NCBI GenBank assembly: GCA_041946865.1
Contig: JBHGBF010000001.1
Coordinates: forward strand, 1 to 64,000
Direction: 5' to 3'
Origin: RPQK01 sp041946865
GTDB lineage: Bacteria > Acidobacteriota > UBA6911 > RPQK01
Length of the DNA stretch: 64,000 nucleotides
Part shown: one piece after another, positions 32,158-41,141 of the stretch
How the letters are laid out: each line of letters starts with the position of its first letter
How positions within the stretch are numbered: position 1 is the first letter of the stretch
Position numbers and translations under genes: made by a program
The notes under the pieces: model-generated
Told to the model about the DNA's origin: nothing
The model's database searches: none
What the model saw: the letters and a program-made list of their open reading frames with translations, nothing else

Positions 32158-33547
32158 GCTTCTCGACCAGCGTCGTCCGCTTCAGATAGAGCAGGCGGGC
32201 GGCCTTGTTCTTGTTGCCGCCTGTGCGTCGAAGCGATTGACAGATCAAGTTCCGCTCGACGGAGTTCACGACCTGGTCCAGATTGATCCCTTCGGCAGGC
32301 AGCGTCAACAACCGGGATATCTCGTTCTCGGTGGCCGTCCTGGAAGCCTGCTCGTTCAAAGAGGGAAAATCCTCGGGAAGCACTTCTTCGCGATCACCGG
32401 CAAGAATATGCGCGAGCTCAAGCAGGTTGCGCAACTCCCGGACGTTCCCCGGCCAATCGTAGGAGCAAAGCAACCTCAAAGAGTCCGGCGCTACCTGTTT
32501 GGGCTTGTCTTTGTACTGTTGGGCGAGCATCTCCAGGATGTGCTGCGCCAGCAACGGGAGGTCGGACTTGCGCTCACGCAAGGGCGGGTTGTGGATGGGG
32601 ACGACGTTCAGCCGATAGAAAAGGTCGGCTCGAAACTCTCCCTCGGCGATTTTCTTTGCCAAATCTGCATTGGTGGCAGAGATGAGGCGAAAGTTCGTCG
32701 CCACCGTCTGGTTGCTGCCCAGACGTTGAAACTTTCGCTCCTCGAGCACTCGGAGAAGCTTGACCTGCAGCGGAGGTTTCATCTCTCCGATTTCGTCCAG
32801 GAACAGTGTTCCCCCGTCTGTCTCCTCGAACTTGCCGATTCGGCTGAAACGAGCGTCGGTGTAAGCACCCTTTACATGCCCGAAAAACTCGTCTTCGAGC
32901 AGGGTATCCGGGATGGCCCCGCAGTTGACGGCCACGAACGGACCGTTGCGGCGCCGACTCAGGTCATGGATTGCACGCGCCACCAACTCTTTTCCCGTTC
33001 CGCTTTCGCCTGTGATCATGACTGCAGGGTCCTTGACGGCCACCTTCTTTATCAGGCGCAGGACCTTCTTGATGGCAGGGCTTTCGCCCACGATGTAGGC
33101 CGGCCAGTCCTCGCTGTGAGGAGGCAGGGACCCGGCGTCGTCGGAAGCTGAGCGGCCAGTCATGAGGGCCCTCAGCCGCTCATCCAGTTCAGCCAGGGTA
33201 AAGGGCTTCGGGATCAGGTCGGCGGCCCCCATCCGGAGGACCGAAGCGGCAACCGCCATATCGTTGATTCCCGTAATGACGGCCAGCTTCGTGAGCGGGG
33301 AACGGCGCCTCACCTCGGGGAAAATGGACAGGCCGTCAGAGTCGGGCAGCATGTAGTCGCACAGGATAAGATCGTAAGCGTGCTGAGCGACTTTCTGGAA
33401 ACCTTCTTGTGCGGTTTTGGCGCAATCGGCAACCCATCCCCGTTGCTCGAAAAAGCTCTTGAGCAGTTGCATGAGTGTTTCGTCGTCGTCCAAAAGGAGG
33501 ACGTTCCGCCGGTCGTAGGCCTCACGCCGGCTGTCTCGGCTCTCCAT
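32120..33547 (-). CDS. Sigma54-dependent response regulator (NtrC family)
   Basis: The 475-residue protein has three domains. A receiver (residues ~14-130) carries D64 in [10 protein letters not shown] as phosphate acceptor. An AAA+ domain (~150-390) has GESGTGKE (Walker A), [12 protein letters not shown] (Walker B) and the sigma54-contact loop as GAYTDA rather than the usual GAFTGA. A C-terminal Fis-type helix-turn-helix (~430-470) follows. The ATG at 33547 follows GGGGAG. A good sigma70 promoter lies upstream. No histidine kinase is adjacent on this strand. It diverges from the receiver/coiled-coil gene at the edge of the flagellar cluster, so it may take part in motility or surface control; its targets are unknown. 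Confidence 0.92.
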   Translation of the reverse strand: MESRDSRREAYDRRNVLLLDDDETLMQLLKSFFEQRGWVADCAKTAQEGFQKVAQHAYDLILCDYMLPDSDGLSIFPEVRRRSPLTKLAVITGINDMAVAASVLRMGAADLIPKPFTLAELDERLRALMTGRSASDDAGSLPPHSEDWPAYIVGESPAIKKVLRLIKKVAVKDPAVMITGESGTGKELVARAIHDLSRRRNGPFVAVNCGAIPDTLLEDEFFGHVKGAYTDARFSRIGKFEETDGGTLFLDEIGEMKPPLQVKLLRVLEERKFQRLGSNQTVATNFRLISATNADLAKKIAEGEFRADLFYRLNVVPIHNPPLRERKSDLPLLAQHILEMLAQQYKDKPKQVAPDSLRLLCSYDWPGNVRELRNLLELAHILAGDREEVLPEDFPSLNEQASRTATENEISRLLTLPAEGINLDQVVNSVERNLICQSLRRTGGNKNKAARLLYLKRTTLVEKLKRMDLLEEFGN

Positions 33548-33568
33548 TTCTCCCCTCGAAACACCCCT

Positions 33569-33596
33569 ATTATGCCTGTTTTCATCAACTTGTCAA
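33569..33596 (-). promoter_or_regulatory. Sigma70-type promoter for the NtrC-family regulator
   Basis: On the minus strand, a perfect TTGACA (complement of 33591-33596) is separated by 16 bases from CATAAT (complement of 33569-33574). It lies about 22 bases before the start codon at 33547 and points into that gene. Confidence 0.65.
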
Positions 33597-33661
33597 CGTA
33601 TTGCTGAAAAAAACCAATCCGTCTTCACGGCGGTCTTCAGTCAAGGCGTGTGGTCGGAGTC

Positions 33662-33688
33662 TAAAGTATTTCCCCGGTTATCCGATAT
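33662..33688 (+). promoter_or_regulatory. Candidate sigma28 (FliA) promoter
   Basis: TAAAGTAT, 11 bases, then TCCGATAT matches the FliA consensus TAAAGTTT-N11-GCCGATAA at 13 of 16 positions with exact spacing. It lies ~100 bases upstream of the receiver/coiled-coil gene and points to it. A nearly perfect version is found before flgM in this same window. Confidence 0.5.
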
Positions 33689-33790
33689 AAGCCTGCGAGG
33701 ATTGACACAGGCGAGCCGGGGCGATGGCAGCCGGTCGATGCAGCCGAGCCCGGCCAGTGGCCAGCGGAGGCTTTTCTGAAGAAAGGTGCA

Positions 33791-34453
33791 GTGCACAAGG
33801 GAATTCGTATCTTGATGGTAGAGGACGACGCCGACCTCTGCGAGGCCCTGGCCGAATTCTTAAAGTCAAAACAGTTCGACATCGCTGCGGTCAGCACTTA
33901 CGCAGAAGCACGCAGACTTCTCGACCAGGGCGCAGATTCCTTTCACCTGCTCCTGACGGATCTGATGTTGGCGGATGGAGACGGGCTCGATCTGGTCGAG
34001 CTGGCGCGAAAGAGGAACCCTGCCATACTGGCTGCGGTCATGACCGGCTATGCATCACTGGAGAGCGCGCTTAAAGCGATTCATTTGGGAGTCTACGACT
34101 ATGTAACCAAGCCATTTAGTCTGGGCAAGATCGGGATACTCGTTCGCAACATGTGCGAGAGGATCTCGCTTGAACTGGAGCTGTCGAACAGTCGAACCGA
34201 GATTGAGCACTCGAAAGAGAAGCTGTCTCTCCTGTACAGCCGCTTTGACAATCTGCAGGACGAGAAGCTGGAGCTGATGCGGCTGAACCGCGAGATGAAA
34301 GGCGAGTTAGCCAGGCTCTCAAACAAGATCGACACAATTCTTCAGATCTGCAGCATCGCCTTTCCAAACGTCGCCCAGAGAATCCGAGCACAGGCTGCGA
34401 CGGGGTCGCCAGCATTCGAGGAAAGCCTGTTGCCTGTTGTCACATCACACTGA
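33791..34453 (+). CDS. Response-regulator receiver protein with coiled-coil C-terminus
   Basis: The 220-residue protein has a receiver domain (residues 1-~120: VEDDAD acidic pocket, D57 phosphate acceptor in LLLTDLMLADGDG, K in VTKPF). A charged coiled coil (~125-185, HSKEKLSLLYSRFDNLQDEK) and a short tail follow. There is no DNA-binding or enzymatic output domain. The start is GTG at 33791, needed to keep the first receiver strand; AAGG lies just upstream. A sigma28-like promoter precedes it, and it lies at the head of the flagellar cluster between two sigma54 regulators. It could bridge phosphorylation signals to a motor, scaffold or kinase partner; this is inference. Confidence 0.82.
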   Translation: MHKGIRILMVEDDADLCEALAEFLKSKQFDIAAVSTYAEARRLLDQGADSFHLLLTDLMLADGDGLDLVELARKRNPAILAAVMTGYASLESALKAIHLGVYDYVTKPFSLGKIGILVRNMCERISLELELSNSRTEIEHSKEKLSLLYSRFDNLQDEKLELMRLNREMKGELARLSNKIDTILQICSIAFPNVAQRIRAQAATGSPAFEESLLPVVTSH

Positions 34454-34753
34454 TCTGGATCCTACCGGAAATTTGACTCACGGCGTCAGTGGCTTGACGT
34501 TTGTCCGCGAGGGCGCCGCCAGACGGGTCCGAGGAGCATCCACCTTTAATTTTGCAGGAGTGCCCGCTCTGTTTCGGGCCGTATCGACGTCAGGCGGTGG
34601 GACGGTCGAGTGGTGGTTGTGGCGAAGTCGCTGCCCGGCGCATCTGGAACGAGGATTGCTTAAGCCACCGCGGAAGGGGCGTGGAAGCAGTTCTCCGGGG
34701 TCTGGCGCCTTCGGCTGAGCAAGGGGCCCCGGGCGGGAGGCAGCGATCTTGAG
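34454..34753 (+). other. 300-bp noncoding region upstream of the flagellar kinase
   Basis: No protein-like reading frame stands out: the open frames here are short and lack both family motifs and ribosome sites. The region holds the sigma54-type promoter at 34645-34660 and the long leader of the kinase gene. The G-rich stretch 34665-34740 has no clear hairpin. Confidence 0.6.
34645..34660 (+). promoter_or_regulatory. Sigma54 promoter before the flagellar kinase/activator genes
   Basis: TGGAAC-N5-TTGCT matches the sigma54 consensus TGGCAC-N5-TTGCW, with exact GG/GC spacing. The predicted start of transcription is near 34671, about 83 bases before the kinase gene. The FlrC-like activator in this operon could act on it. 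Confidence 0.7.
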
Positions 34754-35920
34754 ATGATGACGAACGAGGGTCAGACGGAAACGCTGATTCACGCCTTCCG
34801 GTCGTTCACGGAAGTGTCAAATTCCCTTCAAGGGGCCTTCTTCAGCCTGCAGGAACAGGTGGGTCAGCTTTCGGAGCAGCTGGAACATAAGAACTACTAT
34901 CTGAATTGCCTTCTGCAAAGCCTTCCCTGCGGCGTGATCGTCCTCGATTCCGAACGTCGCGTCACCACCATCAACAAGCAGGCCAGAAGACTCTTTGAGT
35001 GCGAGGACATGGCGACCCCCTTTCCGCTGCATTGCCTGCTGATCAACGCCTCCTTCAGCGACCGCGCGCAGTTATTGATGGAGCAAGACGTCGGGGACAT
35101 CACGGAAATAGCACTCGCCGGCTCAACGCCGAAGACTCTTCACTGCGCCTGGTCGAATATGCGCGATGGCGAGCGCATCCTGGTGGTCCAGGACATGACC
35201 AAGATCCGGCAGCTCGAGAAGCAGATGCAGGACGCGCAGCGAGTCGCGGCCATGGGTGAGATGGCTCTGGAAGTCGCACACGAGATTCGGAACCCACTCG
35301 GGGCCTTGGAACTGTTTGCCTCCCTGCTTTCCGAGGACGGGATCAGTGAGCAGGAACGACAGTTGTATCTCAGAAACATCCAGGTCGGCATCCGCTCGCT
35401 GAACACGGTCCTGACCAACATGCTCTGCTATCGGCGATGTCCGGCTGTTCACTGGGAATCGCTGCAGGTTGGGGCCGTGATGCGGGAAGTTGCCTCTTTG
35501 ATGGCACCCTTGTTCCAGCAGAGGGAGATCGCTGTCGAGCTGGACTTCACGGATCAGACGGACGTGATGCTTGATCGCCAGATGGTGCGGCAGATCTTCA
35601 TAAACCTGGTCAGTAATTCCCTGCAGGCGTTGCCGGAAGGCGGTCGCTTGACACTGCGCAGCTCGCAAACGGAGACCGAGGTCCGTGCCGAGGTCATCGA
35701 CACCGGAATCGGGATCCCGCGCGAGTTGCAGAAACTGGTATTCACGGCAGGTTTCACCACGGGGAACCGCGGGAGCGGCCTGGGTCTGGCCATCGTACAG
35801 CGGTTCGTGGAAGTGCTTGGAGGGTCAATTCAAGTCGATAGCGGAGAGCAGTGCGGGACGAAGTTCACCCTGGTGTTCCCCGTGGAGAAGAGAGCACATG
35901 AAGCAGATCCTGGTCGTTGA
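34754..35920 (+). CDS. Flagellar sensor histidine kinase (FlrB/FleS-like)
   Basis: The 388-residue cytoplasmic kinase has no membrane helix. An N-terminal coiled region is followed by a PAS domain (~52-150: LPCGVIVLDSERRVTTINKQARRLF), a HisKA domain with H176 in EVAHEIRNPLG, and an HATPase domain with N box NLVSNSLQALPEGG, G1 DTGIGIP and G2 GSGLGLAIV. Soluble PAS kinases of this kind, encoded directly before a sigma54 activator and flgBC, are FlrB/FleS relatives that phosphorylate FlrC/FleR to switch on class III flagellar genes. Two ATGs in a row open the gene; GGGAGG lies 13 bases upstream. Its end overlaps the activator gene by 23 bases. Confidence 0.9.
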   Translation: MMTNEGQTETLIHAFRSFTEVSNSLQGAFFSLQEQVGQLSEQLEHKNYYLNCLLQSLPCGVIVLDSERRVTTINKQARRLFECEDMATPFPLHCLLINASFSDRAQLLMEQDVGDITEIALAGSTPKTLHCAWSNMRDGERILVVQDMTKIRQLEKQMQDAQRVAAMGEMALEVAHEIRNPLGALELFASLLSEDGISEQERQLYLRNIQVGIRSLNTVLTNMLCYRRCPAVHWESLQVGAVMREVASLMAPLFQQREIAVELDFTDQTDVMLDRQMVRQIFINLVSNSLQALPEGGRLTLRSSQTETEVRAEVIDTGIGIPRELQKLVFTAGFTTGNRGSGLGLAIVQRFVEVLGGSIQVDSGEQCGTKFTLVFPVEKRAHEADPGR

Positions 35921-37208
35921 TGATGAGCCGCAGATGCTGGTGGCCCTCAGAGAGACGCTCTGTAAAAGGGGGTTTCAGATCACGACGGCTACGAACGGTG
36001 TGGACGCTGTCGGGAAGCTGCGGCAACAGTTCTATCAGGCGGTCTTGACCGATGTCCGGATGCCGGGAGTGGACGGGCTCGACTTGCTGCGCGAGATCAA
36101 GAGAATCTCACCCGTGACTCCTGTGATCCTCCTGACCGGTCACGGGACTGTAGAAGACGCGGTGACGGCCTTGAAGCTGGGTGCTTACGACTACCTGATG
36201 AAGCCGTTTTCGGCGAAGCAGCTCACCGACGCTCTGACCAAAGCGACCTGCCGTCCGGCCGGCGGAGATCTCACAGGACGCATCGTCACGGTCGCGCCGG
36301 AGATGCAGCACCTGCTCGTCGTCGCTTCACAGGCCGCGCAGAGCGACGCTCCCGTCCTGATTCAGGCGGAAAGCGGCACGGGCAAGGAGTTGCTGGCCCG
36401 CTATCTGCACCACTGTTCGGCTCGATCGGCCAGGGCCTTCGTCGCCGTCAACTGCGCCGCTGTTCCCGATGACCTGCTGGAGAGCGAGCTCTTTGGGCAT
36501 GAAAAGGGGGCGTTCACCGGAGCGCAGACGCAGAAGCTCGGGAAGTTCGAGCTGGCCCATCAGGGAACGCTGCTTCTGGACGAGATCGGGGAAATGGATT
36601 TGCGACTTCAGGCCAAGCTGCTGAGGGTGCTGCAGGAGAACGAGATCGATCGTGTCGGGGGTATAAAGCCCATACCGATCGACGTGCGCGTGATCGCCAC
36701 GACCAACCGCAACCTCAAAGAACTGGTTGCGTCAGGCACGTTCCGGGAGGACTTGTACTATCGCCTCAATGTCATCCCTCTGACAATCCCGCCTTTACGA
36801 GAGAGGAAGCAGGACATCAGACCGCTGGTCAGCTACTTTTGCTCCAAGTTCGGCGGGGATCGACCGCCCAAGAGGTTCTCGGAGGAGACCCTGGAACTGC
36901 TCGAAAAGTACGACTGGCCGGGTAACGTAAGAGAGCTGGAGAACGTGACACGCCGTGCGCTGGCCCTTAGTGTGAACCCGGTCATCACCCCGGCCGACCT
37001 CTTTCTTGAGATCGAGGATTCCGGCAAGGACGAGAAGGCAGGTCTGAAGGCGGGAGTCTCACTGCGGGAGCTGGAGAGGAAACTGATCGCCATCACGCTG
37101 AAGGAAACGTCGGGCAATCGAACCCAGGCCGCCGCTTTGCTGGGAATCAGCCTGCGCACCTTAAGGAACAAGCTGCGCGAGTATCGCGAAGATGGAGAGA
37201 TTCTGTGA
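35898..37208 (+). CDS. Flagellar sigma54-dependent response regulator (FlrC/FleR-like)
   Basis: The 436-residue activator starts at the ATG at 35898, where the receiver begins with KQILVVDDE; the frame is open further upstream, but that part only mirrors the kinase gene. D52 in VLTDVRMPG is the phosphorylation site. The AAA+ domain has ESGTGKE, an intact GAFTGA loop that contacts sigma54, and LLLDEIGEMD. A Fis-type helix-turn-helix ends the protein (RTQAAALLGISLRTLRNKL). It overlaps the kinase gene and precedes flgB by 14 bases. It is the likely driver of the sigma54 promoters found before fliK, fliL, flhA and flgF. Confidence 0.93.
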   Translation: MKQILVVDDEPQMLVALRETLCKRGFQITTATNGVDAVGKLRQQFYQAVLTDVRMPGVDGLDLLREIKRISPVTPVILLTGHGTVEDAVTALKLGAYDYLMKPFSAKQLTDALTKATCRPAGGDLTGRIVTVAPEMQHLLVVASQAAQSDAPVLIQAESGTGKELLARYLHHCSARSARAFVAVNCAAVPDDLLESELFGHEKGAFTGAQTQKLGKFELAHQGTLLLDEIGEMDLRLQAKLLRVLQENEIDRVGGIKPIPIDVRVIATTNRNLKELVASGTFREDLYYRLNVIPLTIPPLRERKQDIRPLVSYFCSKFGGDRPPKRFSEETLELLEKYDWPGNVRELENVTRRALALSVNPVITPADLFLEIEDSGKDEKAGLKAGVSLRELERKLIAITLKETSGNRTQAAALLGISLRTLRNKLREYREDGEIL

Positions 37209-37222
37209 GGAAAGAGTAACCA

Positions 37223-37618
37223 ATGAAAATCACTGACCCTGTCATGCAGCGACTCGGCGCCTTTCTCGACTACGCCGCCAGGAAGCAGGAGGCCATCAGC
37301 AGCAACTTGGCGAATGCCGAGACGCCCGGCTACCAGGCCAAGGATGTGCGCTTCGAGGAGTTTTTGCGCGAGGAAGCGGCGAGTGCGCAGTTGACGCGCA
37401 CAAAGCCGCGGCACCTGCCCGGCCGCCCCCGCCTCGCACGAAGCGCGGCCGTTGAGACCAGAGCCGGCGATTCCCTAGGCAATGACGCCAATGATGTCGA
37501 TCTCGATCAGGAAATGACCGCGCTGGCTCAAAACGTGGTGCGGTTCTCGATCGCCGCCCGCCTGCTCCAGATGAAAGGGCAGCTCCTGAAATCGAGCATC
37601 AAGGAAGGGAAGATCTGA
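37223..37618 (+). CDS. flgB: Flagellar basal-body proximal rod protein FlgB
   Basis: The 131-residue rod subunit forms the part of the axle nearest the MS ring, next to FliE. The N-terminal motif AISSNLANAETPGYQAKDVRFEEFL is the rod/hook family signature with its usual SNLAN-xETPGY. A C-terminal helix pairs with it in the coiled rod. Length is normal. It lies directly after the sigma54 activator and its stop overlaps the flgC start (TGATG), so flgB-flgC-fliE are made in sequence. Confidence 0.95.
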   Translation: MKITDPVMQRLGAFLDYAARKQEAISSNLANAETPGYQAKDVRFEEFLREEAASAQLTRTKPRHLPGRPRLARSAAVETRAGDSLGNDANDVDLDQEMTALAQNVVRFSIAARLLQMKGQLLKSSIKEGKI

Positions 37619-38055
37619 TGAGTGGACTGTTGTCAGCGATGGAGGTCAGCGCTTCGGCCCTGACAGCTCAGCGACGACGGCTCGAGCTGCTGGTGACGAA
37701 TCTGGCAAACTCCGAGACGACCCGAACCCCTGAAGGCGGGCCTTACCAGCGCAAGGACGTCGTTTTTGCCCCCAAATCAGTCGAACCCTTCTGGAAAGTG
37801 CTGGCGGAGGCGGAATCTCAGACGCTGGAAGGAGTTGAGGTAAAGGAAGTGGTAACCGATGACCGCCCTCCGGTCATGGTGTATGCTCCCGGCCACCCCG
37901 ACGCCAACGAGAAGGGGTATGTGGCCTACCCCAACGTGAACCCCTTGGAAGAGATGGCGCATTTCATGGCAGCTAAACGGTCCTACGAGGCGAACGTCAA
38001 GGCTTTTGAGGCCATCAAGGAACTGGTCAGACGATCACTGGAGATGGGAAGATGA
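37618..38055 (+). CDS. flgC: Flagellar basal-body rod protein FlgC
   Basis: The 145-residue proximal rod subunit. MEVSASALTAQRRRLELLVTNLANSETTRT is the N-terminal signature, and YPNVNPLEEMAHFMAAKRSYEANVKAFEAIKEL is the C-terminal rod helix characteristic of FlgC. It overlaps flgB at its start and fliE at its end (ATGA). Confidence 0.95.
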   Translation: MSGLLSAMEVSASALTAQRRRLELLVTNLANSETTRTPEGGPYQRKDVVFAPKSVEPFWKVLAEAESQTLEGVEVKEVVTDDRPPVMVYAPGHPDANEKGYVAYPNVNPLEEMAHFMAAKRSYEANVKAFEAIKELVRRSLEMGR

Positions 38056-38360
38056 GCGAGATTTTCATCCAGCGAACCAACGCCTTCGAGCAGCTGAAAG
38101 AGTTCCGGTCAAGGCTGAACCCCGGATCCGACGCCGGAAAACCCGATTTCAAGGAAGCCTTGACCAAGGCGATGCGCGAAGTGAACGAAGTCCACAAAGC
38201 GACTGACGAGCAGATCCGGAGAATCCTCTCAGGCGATATTCAGGACGTCCATGCGGCCATGATCGCGATGCAGAAAGCAGACATGTCGTTCCAGATGTTG
38301 ATGCAGGTACGTAACAAGCTGGTTGAGGCGTATCACGAAGTGATGAGGATGCAGGTCTAG
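38052..38360 (+). CDS. fliE: Flagellar hook-basal body complex protein FliE
   Basis: The 102-residue protein joins the MS ring to the rod. The second half is the typical FliE sequence: VNEVHKATDEQIRRILSGD, then DVHAAMIAMQKADMSFQMLMQVRNKLVEAYHEVMRMQV. The start overlaps flgC by ATGA. A strong hairpin lies between this gene and fliF. Confidence 0.95.
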   Translation: MSEIFIQRTNAFEQLKEFRSRLNPGSDAGKPDFKEALTKAMREVNEVHKATDEQIRRILSGDIQDVHAAMIAMQKADMSFQMLMQVRNKLVEAYHEVMRMQV

Positions 38361-38377
38361 GGATACGTCTTTGTGCG

Positions 38378-38408
38378 CCGCCCGCGGGATTCACACCCCG
38401 CGGGGCGG
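38378..38408 (+). terminator. GC-rich hairpin between fliE and fliF
   Basis: CCGCC-CGCGGG and CCCGCG-GGGCGG form an 11-bp stem (one bulged G) with an eight-base loop. It sits in the only real gap of the flgB-fliJ run. There is no T-tract; it may attenuate transcription or protect mRNA ends, so that ring and rod proteins are made in different amounts. Confidence 0.5.
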
Positions 38409-38424
38409 TTAAGAGGAAATGAAC

Positions 38425-40062
38425 ATGCCGGCTGCTTTCCTTTCACAGGCCAAAGCCCTCCACGACAGATTGACACTCAATCAGAAGCTCTCGATCCTCG
38501 CCCTGGCGGTGGTAGTGCTGCTGGGGATTCTCCTGTTCACCTTCATGGTGCGGCAGGAGCCGTACCAGCTCTTGCTGTCTGACCTTGATGCCACTAACGC
38601 CAACGCCGTGGTGGCGAGGCTGAGGGAACTGGACGTCCCCTACGAGCTGGTCGACGGAGGACGCTCGATCACGGTCCCGGCGAATCGGATCGACGAGATC
38701 CGGCTGGAGGTGGCCAGCCAGGGATTGCCGACTGTCGGGAGAATGGGGTTCGAACTGTTCGATCAGAACAACTGGAGCATCACGGACTTCACCGAGAAGG
38801 TCAACTATCGTAGAGCCTTGGAAGGCGAGTTGGAACGAACCATCCTGAGCCTTTCCGAAATTCTGCAGGCCCGGGTGCATCTGGTTTTGAGAAAGGAATC
38901 TCTTTTCGCGGAGGCAGAACAGCCCGCCAAGGCATCGGTGGTCATCAAGATCCGGCAGGGGGAGACGCTTTCGCCAGCTCGTCTTCGGGGCATCCGCAAC
39001 CTGGTCGCCTTCGCGGTCGAAGGACTGGAGACCCGGAACGTGACAGTCGTCGACGTCAACGGGGCGATCCTTTCGGCGGATGCTCCCTCGCAGAATTCGG
39101 AACTCGCGGACGAGCAGTTGACCGCCCGGCGAAAACTGGAAGAGAGTCTGTGTCAGAAGGTCATTTCGATCCTCGAGCCTATCGTCGGCGCCGATCAGGT
39201 CCGAGTGACCGCTTCCGTCGAGCTGGACCGGCGCGAGACGGAACAGACGGAGCAAATCTTCGACCCGGAGAAATCCGTCATTGTCAGCCAACAGAAATCC
39301 GAGGAGATTGTCCGTGATAGCGAGGCGCGAGAGGGAATACCACTTAAGGCCAACGACTCCGCCGCAGCAACTAGAGTCCCTGCAACAGAAAAAGGGAGGA
39401 GCCTGACCAGCGAGACTACCAACTACGAGCTCTCGAAGACTGTCCGTCAAACCAAGATGCCGGGAGGAGAGATCGTCCGCCTGTCGGTGGCGGTGGTGGT
39501 CAACAACAAGATCAAGCCCGCGCCGGGCCCCGGCTCGGTACCCCGAAGTGAACCCCGCTCATCCGAGGAAATGGCGAGACTGAGGAGCCTGGTCAGCTCT
39601 ACCATTGGCTTTAATCAGCAGCGGGGAGACATTCTCACCGTGGAGAACGTCGCCTTCTCCCTTCCTCCGAACCGAGAGCCTTCCCTGCCGTCCCGCCCGT
39701 TCTGGGAGACCAACAAGGACCTGATTCACACCATGTTCCGTTATCTGGTCATCCTGCTTCTCTTTGGACTCTTCTATCTGGTCATCTTCCGACCCGTCAA
39801 GAAGCGCGTTTTCGCCTTTGTCGAGCAGGAAGGTCCTGCACAGAAGCAGCTGTTGGCCTCAATCCCTGATCCGGCCCTGGTCCAACAGTTGGAGACGAGG
39901 CTGGGACAGGCAGGAGCAGCCAATGCCTTGCCGGAGGCTCAAAAGGCGGCGCCAATGAGTGATCGCAGCGCTGCGATAAGGAAAGAACTCATCGCGCTGG
40001 CAAAAGAGGATCCGCAGCTGGTTACGCAGATCATCCGTGGCTGGCTCTCCGAGGGAGTCTGA
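38425..40062 (+). CDS. fliF: Flagellar MS-ring protein FliF
   Basis: The ~545-residue protein builds the MS ring in the inner membrane, the base of the flagellum and its export gate housing. One membrane helix is near the start (LSILALAVVVLLGILLFTFMV) and one near the end (YLVILLLFGLFYLVIFRPV). Between them is the ring-building YscJ/FliF region (DVPYELVDGGRSITVPANRIDEIRLEVASQGLPTVG). The C-terminal tail binds FliG. I prefer the ATG at 38425, eight bases after GAGG; an ATG two codons earlier is too close to that site. fliG follows after two bases. Confidence 0.95.
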   Translation: MPAAFLSQAKALHDRLTLNQKLSILALAVVVLLGILLFTFMVRQEPYQLLLSDLDATNANAVVARLRELDVPYELVDGGRSITVPANRIDEIRLEVASQGLPTVGRMGFELFDQNNWSITDFTEKVNYRRALEGELERTILSLSEILQARVHLVLRKESLFAEAEQPAKASVVIKIRQGETLSPARLRGIRNLVAFAVEGLETRNVTVVDVNGAILSADAPSQNSELADEQLTARRKLEESLCQKVISILEPIVGADQVRVTASVELDRRETEQTEQIFDPEKSVIVSQQKSEEIVRDSEAREGIPLKANDSAAATRVPATEKGRSLTSETTNYELSKTVRQTKMPGGEIVRLSVAVVVNNKIKPAPGPGSVPRSEPRSSEEMARLRSLVSSTIGFNQQRGDILTVENVAFSLPPNREPSLPSRPFWETNKDLIHTMFRYLVILLLFGLFYLVIFRPVKKRVFAFVEQEGPAQKQLLASIPDPALVQQLETRLGQAGAANALPEAQKAAPMSDRSAAIRKELIALAKEDPQLVTQIIRGWLSEGV

Positions 40063-40064
40063 AG

Positions 40065-41141
40065 ATGCCTGACGTGGACACTTCCTTCGATGGTGAGGTT
40101 CTCCAGCCGATGCTGGCTAGCGCGGCGGCAAACAAAGGCAGGCTGACCGGCATCAGGAAAGCGGCCATACTGCTGCTGTATCTCGGCGAAAAAACGAGTT
40201 CTGTCATTTTCAAGCATCTCCACGACGATGAGGTCAAGGTCATCGGTCAGGAGATCGCGAATATGGGCTGGGTGGATGAAGAAATCACCGACCGCGTACT
40301 TGCCGAGTGCCATACGGAGGTAACGAGCGGGAAGCTCAAGCTAAGGGGAGAACTGGACTACGTGCGCAAGGTGGTTGAAGCGGCCTTTGATCCACCCGTG
40401 TCGCAGGAGATTCTTCGATATCTTTCCGGCAAGAACATATCGGCGGTGGAGAGCCTGAAGACCATCAAGTACGCCAACCCGCAGGAGATCTATCAGCTGA
40501 TCAAGTACGAGCATCCGCAGACGGTGGCTGTACTGCTCAGCCATCTGGAACCGGAGGCTGCCGCGGAGATCATCAGTCTGTATCCCGAGGAGAGCCGCGC
40601 GGACGTCTTGGCGCGTCTGGCGCAGCTGGACCAGATATCGAAACCGGTCAGGAACAAGGTAGCGGAAGTCATCGCCGCCAAGCTCCGGCAAAGCGGCCAC
40701 TTCGACCAGAGTATTCAGGGCGGAGTGCGCAAGGTGGCCGAGATCTTCAATCGCCTCGACCGCAAGCTCAGCCGCGACACGCTGGAGATGATTGAGAACG
40801 ACAACCCTAATCTGGCCCTTTCGATTCGCAACCTCATGTTCGTCTTCGACGACATCCTGCTGCTGACCGACGAGGACATGCGGAAAATCATTCAACGGGT
40901 TGACAAAAAATCGCTGGTCGTTGCCCTCAAAGGGACGGCGGAGGAGGTGAAGGAACACTTCTACCGCAACATGTCGCAGCGAGCGGTCGAGATGCTGAAA
41001 GAAGACATGGAAGCCCTCGGCCAGGTCCGCCTCAAGGATGTCGAATCGGCGCGAAAGCAGGTTGTCGCCGTCATCAGAGATATGGAAGCTGCCGGCGAAC
41101 TCGACATCGGCGCGTCGGGAGGTGACCAGTATGTCGAATAG
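40065..41141 (+). CDS. fliG: Flagellar motor switch protein FliG
   Basis: The 358-residue C-ring protein transmits torque from the stator. Recognisable parts are LTGIRKAAILLLYLGEK (N-terminal FliF-binding domain), EHPQTVAVLLSHLEPEAAAEII (middle EHPQ motif that binds FliM) and FVFDDILLLTDEDMRKIIQRVDKKSLVVALKG (C-terminal torque helix region with charged residues). It is slightly longer than the usual ~335 because of an N-terminal extension. Its end overlaps fliH by 11 bases. Confidence 0.96.
   Translation: MPDVDTSFDGEVLQPMLASAAANKGRLTGIRKAAILLLYLGEKTSSVIFKHLHDDEVKVIGQEIANMGWVDEEITDRVLAECHTEVTSGKLKLRGELDYVRKVVEAAFDPPVSQEILRYLSGKNISAVESLKTIKYANPQEIYQLIKYEHPQTVAVLLSHLEPEAAAEIISLYPEESRADVLARLAQLDQISKPVRNKVAEVIAAKLRQSGHFDQSIQGGVRKVAEIFNRLDRKLSRDTLEMIENDNPNLALSIRNLMFVFDDILLLTDEDMRKIIQRVDKKSLVVALKGTAEEVKEHFYRNMSQRAVEMLKEDMEALGQVRLKDVESARKQVVAVIRDMEAAGELDIGASGGDQYVE

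Noticed and set aside
32120..33547. Loss of sigma54 contact in the NtrC-type regulator because the loop reads GAYTDA
   Set aside because: Variation at these positions is seen in other activators of the family, so the change alone is not evidence of inactivity.
33722..33745. A sigma54-like box before the receiver/coiled-coil gene (TGGCAG ... ATGCA)
   Set aside because: The gap between the two halves is seven bases instead of five, which sigma54 does not tolerate well.
34437..34718. A 93-codon frame in the gap before the flagellar kinase
   Set aside because: It overlaps the end of the receiver gene, has no family resemblance, and covers the sigma54 promoter.
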